From NCBI RefSeq assembly GCF_036511935.1, contig NZ_AP028878.1:3658001-3722000 (forward strand): DNA of 64,000 nt. Reading direction: 5' to 3'. The translations under genes and the position numbers were made by a program. Shown here in pieces: positions 17,230-27,351 of the stretch (position 1 is its first letter; each line of letters begins with the position of its first letter). The notes beneath the pieces were generated by a model. That model searched no databases and was not told where the DNA came from. It worked only from the letters and a program-made list of their open reading frames with translations. Source of the stretch: Marinobacter nanhaiticus D15-8W. GTDB taxonomy: Bacteria; Pseudomonadota; Gammaproteobacteria; Pseudomonadales; Oleiphilaceae.

Positions 17230-18294
17230 CTATTCCGGCAATTCGATAACCCGACGTTCGGCTGAAGCATGCTGGGCCGCGGCCACGATTTCGAGTCCGG
17301 CGATCGCCTCCCGAGGATCGACAGGCGGTTTCTCGCCCTTGCGAAAGGTCTCGGCAACCCGTTCGTAAAAGCGCAAGTATCCACCTGGCACGTTCTGGAT
17401 CGCACGCTCTTCGCTGCCCGCCGTCAGGTAACCCTGGCCATCCTCGACATTGTCGAGCCAATCGGACTGATCGGGCCGAGCCCCGGCCTTCAGGGCGTTT
17501 TCCTGTCCATCCAGGCCGAAGCTGGTATAGGCTGCCCGGCTGCCGAGGACCCGCATTCGCGGACCGCACTGCGCCGCCACGCTACTCATCCAGAGGTGTG
17601 AGCGCACGCCATTGTGATGGGTCAGGGCGACGAAAGAATCGTCGTCGACCTCGGCATCCGGGTACCGATGCTCCAGCTCCGCGTAGACCGACTTCACCGG
17701 GCCGAACAGCACCAGCGCCTGGTCGATCAGGTGAGCACCCAGGTCGTATAGTACGCCGCCGGCTTCCTCCGGCGCTCCGGACTGTCGCCAGCCCGGTTTT
17801 GGTTCGGGCCGCCAGCGCTCGAAGCGAGACTCGAAGCGGCGCACCTCGCCGAGCTCGCCGTCAACCATCAACTGTTGCAGGGTCAGGAAGTCGCTGTCCC
17901 AACGACGGTTCTGGAACACGGTGAGGAACAGCCCCAGCCGTTCGGCTTCGTCAGCGAGCTCACGGGCATCGTCCGCGTGGGCAGCAAGGGGCTTGTCGAC
18001 CACCACACCCAACCCGGCATGGAGCGCCGCCATGGCCAACGGTTTGTGGGTCCGGTTGGGAGACGCGATAACGACCAGGTCCAGCTTGTCGGCATCGTGC
18101 CAGAGCTGGCCCGCGGTGTCGTAAAGGGTAGCGTTCGGGTAGGCCTGTTTCGCCTCCCCAGCCCGGTCGGGATTGGAGGTGACGATCGCCGATAACCGCA
18201 AACCTCGCGCGGCATCGATCAGCGGTGCATGGAACACGGAACCGGCCAACCCGTAGCCAATGATCCCTACCCTGACTTCGTTGTTTTCAGACAT
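17230..18294 (-). CDS. Gfo/Idh/MocA family NAD(P)-dependent oxidoreductase
   Basis: 354 residues from the ATG of MSENNEVRVG, preferred over an ATG 24 bases upstream because AGGAAAAGGG lies just before it. Rossmann motif GIIGYGLAGSVFHAPL at about 9-24; the usual EKP motif reads DKPLAAHADDA, keeping the catalytic-site Lys. The second domain carries DLGAHLIDQALVLFG, the His-bearing motif of the family. Length and style match E. coli YdgJ-type enzymes acting on sugars or inositols. It starts 36 bp after the NAD(P)-binding gene, so the two may be co-transcribed. Confidence 0.92.
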   Translation of the reverse strand: MSENNEVRVGIIGYGLAGSVFHAPLIDAARGLRLSAIVTSNPDRAGEAKQAYPNATLYDTAGQLWHDADKLDLVVIASPNRTHKPLAMAALHAGLGVVVDKPLAAHADDARELADEAERLGLFLTVFQNRRWDSDFLTLQQLMVDGELGEVRRFESRFERWRPEPKPGWRQSGAPEEAGGVLYDLGAHLIDQALVLFGPVKSVYAELEHRYPDAEVDDDSFVALTHHNGVRSHLWMSSVAAQCGPRMRVLGSRAAYTSFGLDGQENALKAGARPDQSDWLDNVEDGQGYLTAGSEERAIQNVPGGYLRFYERVAETFRKGEKPPVDPREAIAGLEIVAAAQHASAERRVIELPE

Positions 18295-18329
18295 CGATCC
18301 CTTTTCCTCAGGACTCATTTCGACCCGGT

Positions 18330-18968
18330 TTAAAAACCTTTCACCGCCTCATCGATGGATGCATCTCCGGACAACACATCCAGCGTACGGTTCTCTGCAT
18401 TCGGTGCATCAAGGACCTTCAGCAATACCTCGGCGACGTCCTCCCGCGAAATGTCACCGGTACGATCCAGCTTTTCGCTGATCTCGACCTTTCCAGCACC
18501 CGCAGACTGGGTCAGCGGTCCAGGGCGTACAATGGTGTAGCTGATACCTCCGGCCCGCAAATGCTCATCGGCCCGGTGTTTGGCGCGCAGATAGTGGCGA
18601 ATCTTTTCCGGCCCCTTGTCGGGCTCCTCCGCCCGCATGGCGCTGACCATGATGAAGCGCTTCACACCTGCCGCCTTGGCGCTGTCGATCAGCCGAATCG
18701 CGCCATCCTGATCTACGTCGATGGTCTTTTCGGGTCCGGTGTGGGGACCGGAACCGGCGGTAAACACCACCGCATCGCAGCCCTTCAACTGCTCGGTGCA
18801 ATCGCGTTCGAGATCGCCCAATACGGTCTTCGGCGCTCCCAGCTCGCGCAGTTTTTCTGCCTGGTCGGGGTCGCGGACCATCGCCACCGCCTCGTGGGGA
18901 CTGTGGGCCATTTTCTTGATCAGATGTTGGCCAATCTTACCGTTGGCCCCGGCGATCAATACGCGCAT
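18330..18968 (-). CDS. NAD(P)-binding atypical SDR (YhfK/YwnB-like)
   Basis: 212 residues. N-terminal nucleotide-binding motif MRVLIAGANGKIGQHLIKKM, then DLERD, and VVFTAGSGPHTG. VKRFIMVSAMRAEEPDKGP and HYLRAKHRADEHLRAGGISYTIVRPGPL take the place of the usual SDR catalytic region: the classical Tyr-x3-Lys becomes Tyr-x3-Lys in HYLRAK, so it is retained in an altered context. Members of this group are putative epimerases or NADPH sensors without a proven reaction. GGGAG sits 9 bases upstream of the ATG. It lies upstream of the Gfo/Idh/MocA gene on the same strand. Confidence 0.9.
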   Translation of the reverse strand: MRVLIAGANGKIGQHLIKKMAHSPHEAVAMVRDPDQAEKLRELGAPKTVLGDLERDCTEQLKGCDAVVFTAGSGPHTGPEKTIDVDQDGAIRLIDSAKAAGVKRFIMVSAMRAEEPDKGPEKIRHYLRAKHRADEHLRAGGISYTIVRPGPLTQSAGAGKVEISEKLDRTGDISREDVAEVLLKVLDAPNAENRTLDVLSGDASIDEAVKGF

Positions 18969-19398
18969 AGTCCAGTCTCCCTTGTTCCAGTACCTGATTT
19001 GGCGACCAACAACCTGACCTGGATGCTGGCTCCCTATCTAACCTACAAACCTACAAGTCGCGTGCGTCCCGTGTCATCCCTTCGAGCGGAGGTTTAAATG
19101 AAACTTTGGTCAGATACGTCGAAACCCCTGACATACCGAGGCAGACGTGAGACGCTCTAGGAGCCTTGGGCCAGTCTCAATATCTCTTTACTGAATACAC
19201 GGCAGGCCACCATGGCGGACCAGGGCACCCCGCCAGCCCATACCGCTGAAGCTCCCGGTCTAATCAACATAAGTGCTTGTAAACGCGTCAAGCCCCGCGC
19301 AAGTATCTGTCTGTTAAGGCATCCTCGTCAGGAGTAACGTCAGGCGCTGGAGCGCAGCACATTAAATAACGGGAAGCCAAGCGAGTTATAGCGCGATT
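18969..19398. other. Intergenic region, 430 bp
   Basis: Lies between divergent genes (NAD(P)-binding SDR and the CheB/CheR hybrid). No gene, repeat or recognised operator was seen; it should carry both promoters. Confidence 0.4.
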
Positions 19399-22300
19399 AT
19401 GGACGACCAAACACAAAAGCAGGATGTTCGATCCTCCGCAAACGAATCCGAAGCCCAGCCCACCATCCCCATCGTTGCGATAGGCGCCTCAGCAGGAGGC
19501 ATCGAGCCGCTGCAAACCTTTATCTCCAAGTGTACGGGGGATATGGGTCTTGCCTTCGTTGTGATACAGCACTTGCCTCCCAGCGGGGACAGTGCACTCA
19601 CCGAAATACCCACGAATTTTTCCGTCATGCCTGTCGAGGCCATTACCGACGGCATGAGTGTCGAGGCGGACCGGGTTTATGTCTTACCGCCGAACGCCAG
19701 CCTTCAACTCGACGGTTCCGTCTTCAGGATGCAGACCCTCGAAGCCCGACACCCAGACCTGATTATCAACGAATTCTTCACCTCGCTGGCACAGCAGCAA
19801 GGTGAGCGATCTTTTGGGGTAATCCTCTCCGGTGCGGGCACCGACGGCGCAGAAGGGGCCCGGGACATCCGGGAAGCCGGCGGGCTGGTGCTCACCCAGG
19901 ACCCCGACGAGGCCGAGTTCGACGGTATGCCGGCTGCCGCTATCCATGCCGGCGCAAGCGATGCCATCGTGCGGGCCGAACAGATGCCTGCAGCCCTCCT
20001 GGACTTTATCGCACGCCAGTCGAGATTTCCCAGTGAGCGTGAAGACAGCACGGATCGCCCGCTACCCAACACGATCCGTAAGATCATCGAACTGATTTCC
20101 CACAATAGCCCCAACGATTTTACCCGGTACAAGGAAAAGACCCTCGCCCGCCGGATATTTCGCCGCATGGGTATGAGCCAGGCGGACAATGAGGACGCCT
20201 ACCTCAAGCTGCTGGAACAATCCGAGGAGGAGCGCAACCTGCTCTACCGGGACATGCTTATCTCCGTCACCGGCTTTTTCCGTGACGAAGCCAGCATGGC
20301 AAAACTCGACCAACAGATACTGAAGCCGCTGGTCGACAGCTCGGAACCCGATCAGTCGATCCGGGCCTGGGTACCAGGCTGTGCAACCGGGGAGGAAGCC
20401 TACACCCTGGCCATTATGCTCCATGAGCGCATGCGGGAGAGCGGCAAGCGGGCGAAACTCCAGATCTTCGCCACGGATATCGACGAGGATGCCTTGCGCA
20501 TTGCCCGCAGCGGGCTCTATCCCGACAGTATCAAGAGCACGTTATCCAGCGAGCTGCTAAAACGCTATTTCCGTCGCGAAGGCGACTACTACCGCGTGAT
20601 CAAGGAAATCCGCGAAGAGATCGTCTTCGCCTACCAGAACGTCATCACCAGTGCGCCCTTTTCCCAGCTCGACCTGATAACCTGCCGCAACCTGTTGATC
20701 TATCTCAAGATCGATGTGCAGAACCAGCTCATGGGCCTGTTTCATTTTGCGTTGAAAGACGAGGGCGTCCTGTTTTTGGGTACGTCGGAAACCGTCGGCC
20801 GCAAGGACGACCTGTTCCACCTTGTCGATCGCCGCCATCGCATTTACCGGCGCAAGCCCAATGACCGCCAGGGCATCAACCTCCCCTTCTCCGAAGGTCG
20901 GCCAACCAATGTAACCACCCAGGTTCCGGTGTCGACGCCATCCCTGACGACGCGCAGCCAACGCCGCCCCTATCGCACACGGATGGGCGACCGCGTACAG
21001 CACCTGATGTTGGGTCGGTACGCGCCCCCGGCAGTGCTCGTGAGCAAGGATGGCGAAGCACTCTATTTCGTTGGCGAAACATCGAACTACCTGAGACACC
21101 CATCGGGCGAACCAAGCCACCGACTGTTCGATCTCGCCCGGGACAACGTCAAGAACAAGCTTCGCAGCCTCTTTCGCACAGCCGTCGAGCAGCAGAGCCA
21201 TGTTGAGTCTGCGCCCTTCTTCATCGGCAGCTCGTCCCCGGCCAAGCAACTGAAGCTGGCGATTACGCCGCTGAAGATCAACGAAGCCACCCACTACCTG
21301 ATCGCATTCGAGCCCCATCGCGAATCGCCGGGGGCGGCGGAACCCCGCGCCGAGCATCCGGCGACTACAGGCAAAGAGGCCGAGTCGGCGCTGATCGAAC
21401 ATCTCGAGGAAGAGCTACACGCCACCCGCGCCGAACTGCAGGCCACCATCGACGATCTGGAATCCTCGAATCAGGACCTGAAGGTTTCCCACGAGGAAGC
21501 CGTGTCCATGAACGAGGAACTGCAAAGCACCAACGAGGAACTGGAGACCTCGAAGGAGGAACTCCAGTCGCTCAACGAGGAAATGTCCACGGTCAATACC
21601 GAGTTGCAGGCCAAGGTGGACCAGCTCGACCAGGCCTATGGCGACCTGGATAACCTGCTACGCAGCATTACCTCGGCCACACTCTTTATCGACTCGTCTT
21701 TCCATATCCGCCTGTTTACCCCCAACTGCAAACAGCTGTTCAACCTGGTGGATACCGATGTCGGTCGGCCGTTGGATGAGATCAAGTTCAAGGTCCAGGA
21801 TGACTACCTTCTCCAGGATGCCGCCACCTGCCTGGAAACGCTTGAATCGCTCGAAAGCGAAGTCACGGCAAACGGCAATTATTGGCACCTTCGGCGGATA
21901 TCACCCTACCGCACGCACGAAGACCGGATCGACGGAGTCGTTATCACCTATACCGATATCACCCGCTTGAAAAACGCCCAGGGCGAACTGAGCGAAATGG
22001 CACAGACGCTCGAACGGCGCGTAGAGGAACAGACGCAGGAAGCTCGGGAACACCTTCGGGAACAGGAAAAGGCCGTCCGTGAACGGGATGTCTTCTTCGA
22101 GCTTTCAGCGGTGCCGTTCTTCGTGATGGGGGACGACGGCTATTTCTCGCGCCTGAACCCAGCATGGAGCCGTATCTTCAATTGGCATCTCAACGAGTTG
22201 TACGAGCGTCCGTACCTCGACTTCATCCATGCCGAAGACCTGGAAAACTTCAGGGCCGACCTCAAGGCCGTGCGCGATAATAGGGAATCCGCGAATACGC

Positions 22301-24213
22301 CGGCAAGATTCTGCGCTCGGGATGGCAGTTACCACTGGCTTGAGTGGGAGATCCAGCGCGGCGAGAACGAAACGATGCTTGGCGTGGTACGTGACGTGTC
22401 CGAGCGGGTCCAATCCGCCCATGCGGTCCAACGCGCCCAGGAAGAGCTGGAAAAACAGGTGCGCCAGCGGACCCAGCAGCTACAGGCGGAAAAAGAACTG
22501 GCTCACGTGACCCTGATGTCCATTGGCGAAGCCCTCATCACTACGGATATCCACGGTCGGGTTACCAGTATGAACCCGGTTGCCGAACGTCTCACCGGGC
22601 ACTCTGCGAGCGAATCGTTAAATCGGGACATCAACGAGGTCCTGGAGCTCCGCAACGAAGATACCGATGAGCGTCTGGAAGAACCTGTGTCCACAGCGCT
22701 GGTGGAGAACCGGACCGTCGCCGTTCCCGAACCCGCCCTGCTGGTTCGTAAGGACGGGGCGAGTATCCACGTCGATGCCTCCGTGTCACCGGTCTACAAC
22801 AACAAGGGCGACCTGCTGGGCGCCGTCGCCGTATTCTTCGATGTCAGCTATGCACGGGAACTCACCAAGCGGGTTCGCCACCGGGCCTGCCACGACGACC
22901 TCACCGGACTGGTCAATCGCGGTGAATTCGAGAACCGCCTGGCCACGGTCGTCGCCAGCGCCCGGGACGATGGCAAGGTACACGCCCTGCTGTTCATGGA
23001 CCTGGACCGCTTCAAGATTGTCAACGATACCTGCGGCCATCTGGCCGGGGACGAACTGCTCCGGCAAATCGCGGGGGAACTGCAAGTCCATGTCCGCCAG
23101 CGGGATACCCTGGCACGGATGGGTGGCGACGAGTTCGCACTGATCCTGGAAAACTGCAATGCCGAGCAGGTCTTCCGTGTCGCGGACGATATGCTGGCCT
23201 TCATGCACAACTTCCGTTTCACCTGGGAGGACAAGACATTCCAGGTGGGCATGAGCATCGGTATTGCCCTGATCGACGAGCACGCCGCATCGGTACGGCA
23301 AGTGGTCCATAACGCCGACAACGCCTGTTACATGGCCAAGGAAGGTGGCCGGGACCGAGCCTATATCTTCAATCAGGAAAACGAGGACGACCTGCACCAT
23401 AAAACCTACATGTATTGGGTGACCAAGGTGTCCCAGGCGCTCGAGGATGACGATATCGAGCTCGTCGCCCAGCCGATCGTGGCGCTGGAGGATGGGCAGA
23501 CCCGGGGCAATCACTTCGAGGTCCTGTCACGCCTCAAGGGCGACGAGGGGGAAACCATCCCGCCCTCCAAGTTCATCAACGCGGCCGAGCGCTACAACCT
23601 GATGCCACGCCTGGACCGCCACGTGGTGCGGAAGGTGTTCCAATGGCTTTCGGAGAATCCGGCCATCATAGAGTCGCTGGATATCTGTTCGATCAACCTG
23701 TCGGTGAGCACCCTGGGCGACGATCGATTCCCGGATTTCCTCAACGACCTGCGCAAGCAATACCACGTGCCCAGTCACAAGGTGTGCTTCGAGATCACCG
23801 AAACCATGGCCATCCGCAACCTGACGAAAACGATCGAGCTGGCCAACGAATTCAGGAAGCAGGGCTTCCTGTTCTCGCTGGACGACTTCGGCAGCGGTTT
23901 CGCCTCGTATCATTACCTGCGCCAGCTACCGGTCGACTTCCTCAAGATAGACGGCGAGTTCGTGCGCAAGATCGTCGAAGATCCGATGGACGAGGCGATG
24001 GTGCGCTCCATGAACGAGATCGGACATATCATGGGCAAGAAGACCATCGCCGAGTTCGTCGAGACACAGGCAGTCTTCGACAAGCTGAAGGAAATCGGCG
24101 TCGATTATGTCCAGGGCTTCGCCATTGGCAGACCCGACGATCTTGAAAACGAAGGGAAAAAAGATAACGGTGCGGGCGCCGGAGCCGGTAATACCGTTGG
24201 TGATAGCGCCTGA
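19399..24213 (+). CDS. CheB-CheR-PAS-GGDEF-EAL hybrid signalling protein
   Basis: 1604 residues. Order: CheB methylesterase (about 22-200; S31 in GASAGG, H58 in VIQHLPP, Asp in SGAGTDGAEG); CheR methyltransferase (about 215-490; RAWVPGCATGEEAYTLA, LFLGTSETVG); a long coiled coil of NEELxSTNEELExS heptads (about 660-745); three PAS-like modules (about 750-860, 900-1010, 1030-1150); GGDEF (about 1160-1325) with intact GGDEF and an RQRD I-site five residues before it; EAL (about 1350-1590) with FEVLSRL as the EAL motif and an intact DDFGSGF. It could methylate and demethylate receptors and make or break c-di-GMP. No CheY receiver controls the CheB part. The ATG has only a weak RBS. No other che genes are near. 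Confidence 0.93.
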   Translation: MDDQTQKQDVRSSANESEAQPTIPIVAIGASAGGIEPLQTFISKCTGDMGLAFVVIQHLPPSGDSALTEIPTNFSVMPVEAITDGMSVEADRVYVLPPNASLQLDGSVFRMQTLEARHPDLIINEFFTSLAQQQGERSFGVILSGAGTDGAEGARDIREAGGLVLTQDPDEAEFDGMPAAAIHAGASDAIVRAEQMPAALLDFIARQSRFPSEREDSTDRPLPNTIRKIIELISHNSPNDFTRYKEKTLARRIFRRMGMSQADNEDAYLKLLEQSEEERNLLYRDMLISVTGFFRDEASMAKLDQQILKPLVDSSEPDQSIRAWVPGCATGEEAYTLAIMLHERMRESGKRAKLQIFATDIDEDALRIARSGLYPDSIKSTLSSELLKRYFRREGDYYRVIKEIREEIVFAYQNVITSAPFSQLDLITCRNLLIYLKIDVQNQLMGLFHFALKDEGVLFLGTSETVGRKDDLFHLVDRRHRIYRRKPNDRQGINLPFSEGRPTNVTTQVPVSTPSLTTRSQRRPYRTRMGDRVQHLMLGRYAPPAVLVSKDGEALYFVGETSNYLRHPSGEPSHRLFDLARDNVKNKLRSLFRTAVEQQSHVESAPFFIGSSSPAKQLKLAITPLKINEATHYLIAFEPHRESPGAAEPRAEHPATTGKEAESALIEHLEEELHATRAELQATIDDLESSNQDLKVSHEEAVSMNEELQSTNEELETSKEELQSLNEEMSTVNTELQAKVDQLDQAYGDLDNLLRSITSATLFIDSSFHIRLFTPNCKQLFNLVDTDVGRPLDEIKFKVQDDYLLQDAATCLETLESLESEVTANGNYWHLRRISPYRTHEDRIDGVVITYTDITRLKNAQGELSEMAQTLERRVEEQTQEAREHLREQEKAVRERDVFFELSAVPFFVMGDDGYFSRLNPAWSRIFNWHLNELYERPYLDFIHAEDLENFRADLKAVRDNRESANTPARFCARDGSYHWLEWEIQRGENETMLGVVRDVSERVQSAHAVQRAQEELEKQVRQRTQQLQAEKELAHVTLMSIGEALITTDIHGRVTSMNPVAERLTGHSASESLNRDINEVLELRNEDTDERLEEPVSTALVENRTVAVPEPALLVRKDGASIHVDASVSPVYNNKGDLLGAVAVFFDVSYARELTKRVRHRACHDDLTGLVNRGEFENRLATVVASARDDGKVHALLFMDLDRFKIVNDTCGHLAGDELLRQIAGELQVHVRQRDTLARMGGDEFALILENCNAEQVFRVADDMLAFMHNFRFTWEDKTFQVGMSIGIALIDEHAASVRQVVHNADNACYMAKEGGRDRAYIFNQENEDDLHHKTYMYWVTKVSQALEDDDIELVAQPIVALEDGQTRGNHFEVLSRLKGDEGETIPPSKFINAAERYNLMPRLDRHVVRKVFQWLSENPAIIESLDICSINLSVSTLGDDRFPDFLNDLRKQYHVPSHKVCFEITETMAIRNLTKTIELANEFRKQGFLFSLDDFGSGFASYHYLRQLPVDFLKIDGEFVRKIVEDPMDEAMVRSMNEIGHIMGKKTIAEFVETQAVFDKLKEIGVDYVQGFAIGRPDDLENEGKKDNGAGAGAGNTVGDSA

Positions 24214-24365
24214 ATCGCGCCTGAAAGGGAGCTATCCGGCGCCCGGCTCAATGGAACGCCACGTGCCGACGAACAATCGATAACCGGTTACCTCAAACTG
24301 GCCGTCGGAAACCTGAGTCAAACACCCGCACATCGTGCAAACCGGTAGGGATACCTCAGAGATCG

Positions 24366-25460
24366 ATGCAACACCGTAAACGCAAGCTGGCCTGGGTTCT
24401 GCTCGCGCTTGTCATTGTCGTCGTAGCTGCCCGGGTGGCACTGCCCGAAGTGCTCCAGCGTTACGTCAACCAGACCCTGGATGACGCCGAGGGTTATAGT
24501 GGTCAGGTTGGGGATATCGACCTGGCCCTATGGCGTGGCGCGTACGTTATCCACGACATCGAGATCAACAAGGCCACCGGCGAGGTGTTCGCACCCCTGT
24601 TCACAGCCAACCGCGTGGATCTGTCCCTGCTCACATCCGCCCTGCTTCGCGGCAAACTGGTTGGCGAAGCCGTGTTTCGCAAGCCGCTGCTTAACATCGT
24701 GGTTGAGGACGAAGAGGATTCCAGCCAGCAAACCGGCGAGGAAGCCGACTGGCGGCAGGTACTACGAGACCTGTTCCCCTTGAGGCTCGATCGGATTGAG
24801 TTCCACGACGGTGAGTTCCACTTTCGAAAGCCGGATGCTTCACCGCCGGTAGATGCCTACCTGACCGGGATCGAAGCAACACTGACAAACCTGACCAACA
24901 GCCGCGAGCTATCCGATTCCCTGGCGGCAAGCCTCAGCCTGCAAGCCAAGGCTATGCAGCAAGGCGATCTCACCGTCTCCATGCAGATGGATCCCTACCG
25001 GGAACAGGCGCATTTCAACTTCAACGGTAAACTGACGAATCTGGAAATCAGCGCGATCGACCCCCTGATTGCCGCCTATGCGCCTGTCGACATCGAGGCG
25101 GGCAGCCTGGACCTGGTGATGGAGCTGGCCGCTGAGGATGGGCGGATTACCGGGTATGTCAAACCATTGCTGCGCGACATCGACATATTCGAATGGCGCG
25201 AAGACGTGGAGAAGCAGGGCGACAACCTGTTCCAGGTGGTATGGGAAGGATTGGTTGGCGCTGTTGCCGAACTACTGGAAAACCAGCCGAAAGACCAGTT
25301 CGCCACCCGCATCCCGATCGAGGGACAGATCGATTCGCCGGACACCGAGACTCTCGCCGCGATCATCAATGTGCTCCGGAACGCCTTCATCAATGCCTTT
25401 GAGGCGGAGCTTGAAGGTAGCGTCAATCCCTCGAATGTCGAACAGGACAGCAACCAGTAA
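24366..25460 (+). CDS. DUF748 (AsmA-like) domain protein
   Basis: 364 residues. One N-terminal membrane anchor (about 8-26, KLAWVLLALVIVVVAARVAL) then a periplasmic beta-rich domain. The sequence GDIDLALWRGAYVIHDIEINK, IEFHDGEFHFR and PVDIEAGSLDLVMEL follows the repeating pattern of DUF748/AsmA proteins, which are thought to form grooves that shuttle phospholipid or affect outer-membrane assembly. It is much shorter than typical DUF748 proteins of about 1000 residues, so it is a compact version. It starts 152 bp after the hybrid signalling gene. A hairpin overlaps its stop codon. Confidence 0.8.
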   Translation: MQHRKRKLAWVLLALVIVVVAARVALPEVLQRYVNQTLDDAEGYSGQVGDIDLALWRGAYVIHDIEINKATGEVFAPLFTANRVDLSLLTSALLRGKLVGEAVFRKPLLNIVVEDEEDSSQQTGEEADWRQVLRDLFPLRLDRIEFHDGEFHFRKPDASPPVDAYLTGIEATLTNLTNSRELSDSLAASLSLQAKAMQQGDLTVSMQMDPYREQAHFNFNGKLTNLEISAIDPLIAAYAPVDIEAGSLDLVMELAAEDGRITGYVKPLLRDIDIFEWREDVEKQGDNLFQVVWEGLVGAVAELLENQPKDQFATRIPIEGQIDSPDTETLAAIINVLRNAFINAFEAELEGSVNPSNVEQDSNQ

Positions 25461-25484
25461 GCCATCACGCCAGCGTGATGGCTT
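25459..25484 (+). terminator. Hairpin overlapping the DUF748 stop codon
   Basis: Perfect 11-bp stem AAGCCATCACG (25459-25469) / CGTGATGGCTT (25474-25484), CCAG loop, then AAATAAAAAA on the plus strand. Its left arm includes the last two bases of the TAA stop. Confidence 0.65.
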
Positions 25485-25524
25485 AAATAAAAAACCCACC
25501 ACCCGGCGAGCGGATGGTGGGTTT
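25485..25524 (-). terminator. Rho-independent terminator of ahpF
   Basis: Perfect 10-bp stem AAACCCACCA (25492-25501) / TGGTGGGTTT (25515-25524), 13-nt loop. On the minus strand the stem is followed by TTTATT, a good tail for ahpF. Confidence 0.85.
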
Positions 25525-25543
25525 CGTTGACCCTCGGGCCGTC

Positions 25544-27130
25544 TTAAGCCGCTTGCTCTTCGTCCTCAGGGAGGGAGTTGCGGATAAGGAAGTCGAATGC
25601 GCTCAGGGCGGCCTTTGAGCCTTCACCCATAGAGATCACGATCTGCTTGTAAGGTACGGTGGTCGCATCGCCGGCCGCGAAGATACCCGGGATCGAGGTC
25701 TCTGCGCGCTCGTTGACGATGATCTCGCCGTGCTGGCTCAGCTCGATATCGCCCTTCAACCATTCAGTGTTCGGCACCAGGCCGATCTGGACGAACACAC
25801 CTTCCAGCGCAACATGGTGGCTTTCGCCCGTGTTGCGGTCGGTGTAGGTCAAACCATTCACCTTACCGCCCTCACCGGTAATTTCGGTGGTCTGGCCTGA
25901 GGTGATGATTTCGACGTTCTTCAGGCTGCGCAATTTCTTCTGCAGAACATCGTCCGCACGCATCTCAGCCCCGAACTCGATCAGCGTCACGTGCCCGACG
26001 ATACCCGCCAGGTCGATAGCAGCTTCAACACCGGAGTTACCGCCACCAATCACCGCTACGCGCTTGCCCTTGAACAGCGGACCGTCACAGTGCGGGCAGT
26101 AGGCAACGCCCTTGTTACGGTACTCTTCCTCACCCGGTACACCCAGTTGACGCCAGCGGGCACCCGTCGAGAGGACCACGCTGCGTGCTTTCAAGGACGC
26201 GCCGTTTGCCAGACGAACTTCGTGCAGGCCGCCTTTGCGAGCTGCAGGAATCAGCTTCTCGGCGCGCTGCATGTTCATGATGTCCACGTCATACTCTTTG
26301 ACGTGCTGCTCCATCGCCGCAACCAGCTTCGGACCTTCGGTGTAGGGAACGGAAATCAGGTTTTCGATACCCATGGTGTCCGCAACCTGGCCACCAAAGC
26401 GCTCAGCCGCAATACCAGTGGAGATACCCTTACGCGCAGCGTAGATCGCCGCAGAGGAACCTGCCGGACCACCACCGATGACCAGCACTTCAAAGGCATC
26501 CTTGTGGTTGATCTTCTCGGCTTCTTTCTCGTCGGACTTGGTGTCCAGCCTCGCGACGATCTCTTCCAGCGTCATGCGGCCCTGCCCCCAGGGCTCGCCG
26601 TTCAGGTAGACACTGGGAACCGCCATCACTTCGCGCTGCTCGACCTCATCCTGGAACAGGGCACCGTCGATGGCGGTGTGCTTGATCTTCGGGTTCAGCA
26701 CGCTCATCAGGTTCAGGGCCTGGACCACGTCCGGGCAGTTCTGGCAAGACAGGGAGAAATAGGTTTCGAACTCGAATTCACCGTCCAGTTCCTTGATCTG
26801 CTCGATCGTTTCCTGGGCGGCCTTGGATGGATGACCACCGACCTGCAACAGGGCCAATACCAGCGAAGTGAACTCGTGGCCCATGGGAATACCGGCGAAA
26901 CGAACACCAATATCGGTGCCGATACGATTGATGGCGAAAGATGGTCGACGAACGTCCGGCGACTCTTCGGTGCGCAGGCTTATCTTCGAAGACATCGGCT
27001 CGATCTCTTCCAATAGCTGTTTAAGCTCCTGGGATTTCTTGCCATCGTCATAGGCTGCTACCAGCTCGATCGGCTGCTGCAGCTTGTCCATGTAAGCTTT
27101 CAACTGCTCCTTGATATTGGCATCCAACAT
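25544..27130 (-). CDS. ahpF: Alkyl hydroperoxide reductase subunit F
   Basis: 528 residues from [17 protein letters not shown], the start that aligns with E. coli AhpF and has AAGGGG 8 bases upstream; six extra codons to 27148 are not needed. Layout: two N-terminal thioredoxin-like folds with Cys-x2-Cys in [14 protein letters not shown] site [19 protein letters not shown], the redox-active pair in [13 protein letters not shown] site [17 protein letters not shown], and the C-terminal FAD motif [16 protein letters not shown]. It passes electrons from NADH to AhpC. It lies 221 bp downstream of ahpC, with a terminator between, so ahpF is expressed through read-through or its own promoter. Confidence 0.97.
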   Translation of the reverse strand: MLDANIKEQLKAYMDKLQQPIELVAAYDDGKKSQELKQLLEEIEPMSSKISLRTEESPDVRRPSFAINRIGTDIGVRFAGIPMGHEFTSLVLALLQVGGHPSKAAQETIEQIKELDGEFEFETYFSLSCQNCPDVVQALNLMSVLNPKIKHTAIDGALFQDEVEQREVMAVPSVYLNGEPWGQGRMTLEEIVARLDTKSDEKEAEKINHKDAFEVLVIGGGPAGSSAAIYAARKGISTGIAAERFGGQVADTMGIENLISVPYTEGPKLVAAMEQHVKEYDVDIMNMQRAEKLIPAARKGGLHEVRLANGASLKARSVVLSTGARWRQLGVPGEEEYRNKGVAYCPHCDGPLFKGKRVAVIGGGNSGVEAAIDLAGIVGHVTLIEFGAEMRADDVLQKKLRSLKNVEIITSGQTTEITGEGGKVNGLTYTDRNTGESHHVALEGVFVQIGLVPNTEWLKGDIELSQHGEIIVNERAETSIPGIFAAGDATTVPYKQIVISMGEGSKAALSAFDFLIRNSLPEDEEQAA

Positions 27131-27295
27131 GTCGTATTCCCCTTGCATAAACGCGAAACTGAGTGACTTAAAAACCGAGTGGTTTAACGAATAAGTTATA
27201 AGTAAAGATAAGGATGAACTCTTTAAGGCTCAAATTAATTAGCCTTAAACGTTTAATAGCCACTTGCTATATAAGCCGATCGTTCAATGCTGCAG

Positions 27296-27326
27296 ATAAA
27301 AGAAAGGCCCGCAGAGCGGGCCTTTC
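27296..27326 (-). terminator. Rho-independent terminator of ahpC
   Basis: Perfect 11-bp stem GAAAGGCCCGC (27302-27312) / GCGGGCCTTTC (27316-27326) with an AGA loop. On the minus strand it is followed by TTTTATC. It separates ahpC from ahpF. Confidence 0.88.
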
Positions 27327-27351
27327 GTTCAGCTTCACCTTGCGGGGAAAC

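Noticed and set aside
20557..21402. 281-codon minus-strand frame inside the CheB/CheR hybrid
   Set aside because: Antisense shadow of the signalling gene.
25991..27016. 341-codon plus-strand frame inside ahpF
   Set aside because: Antisense shadow of a well-conserved gene in GC-rich DNA.
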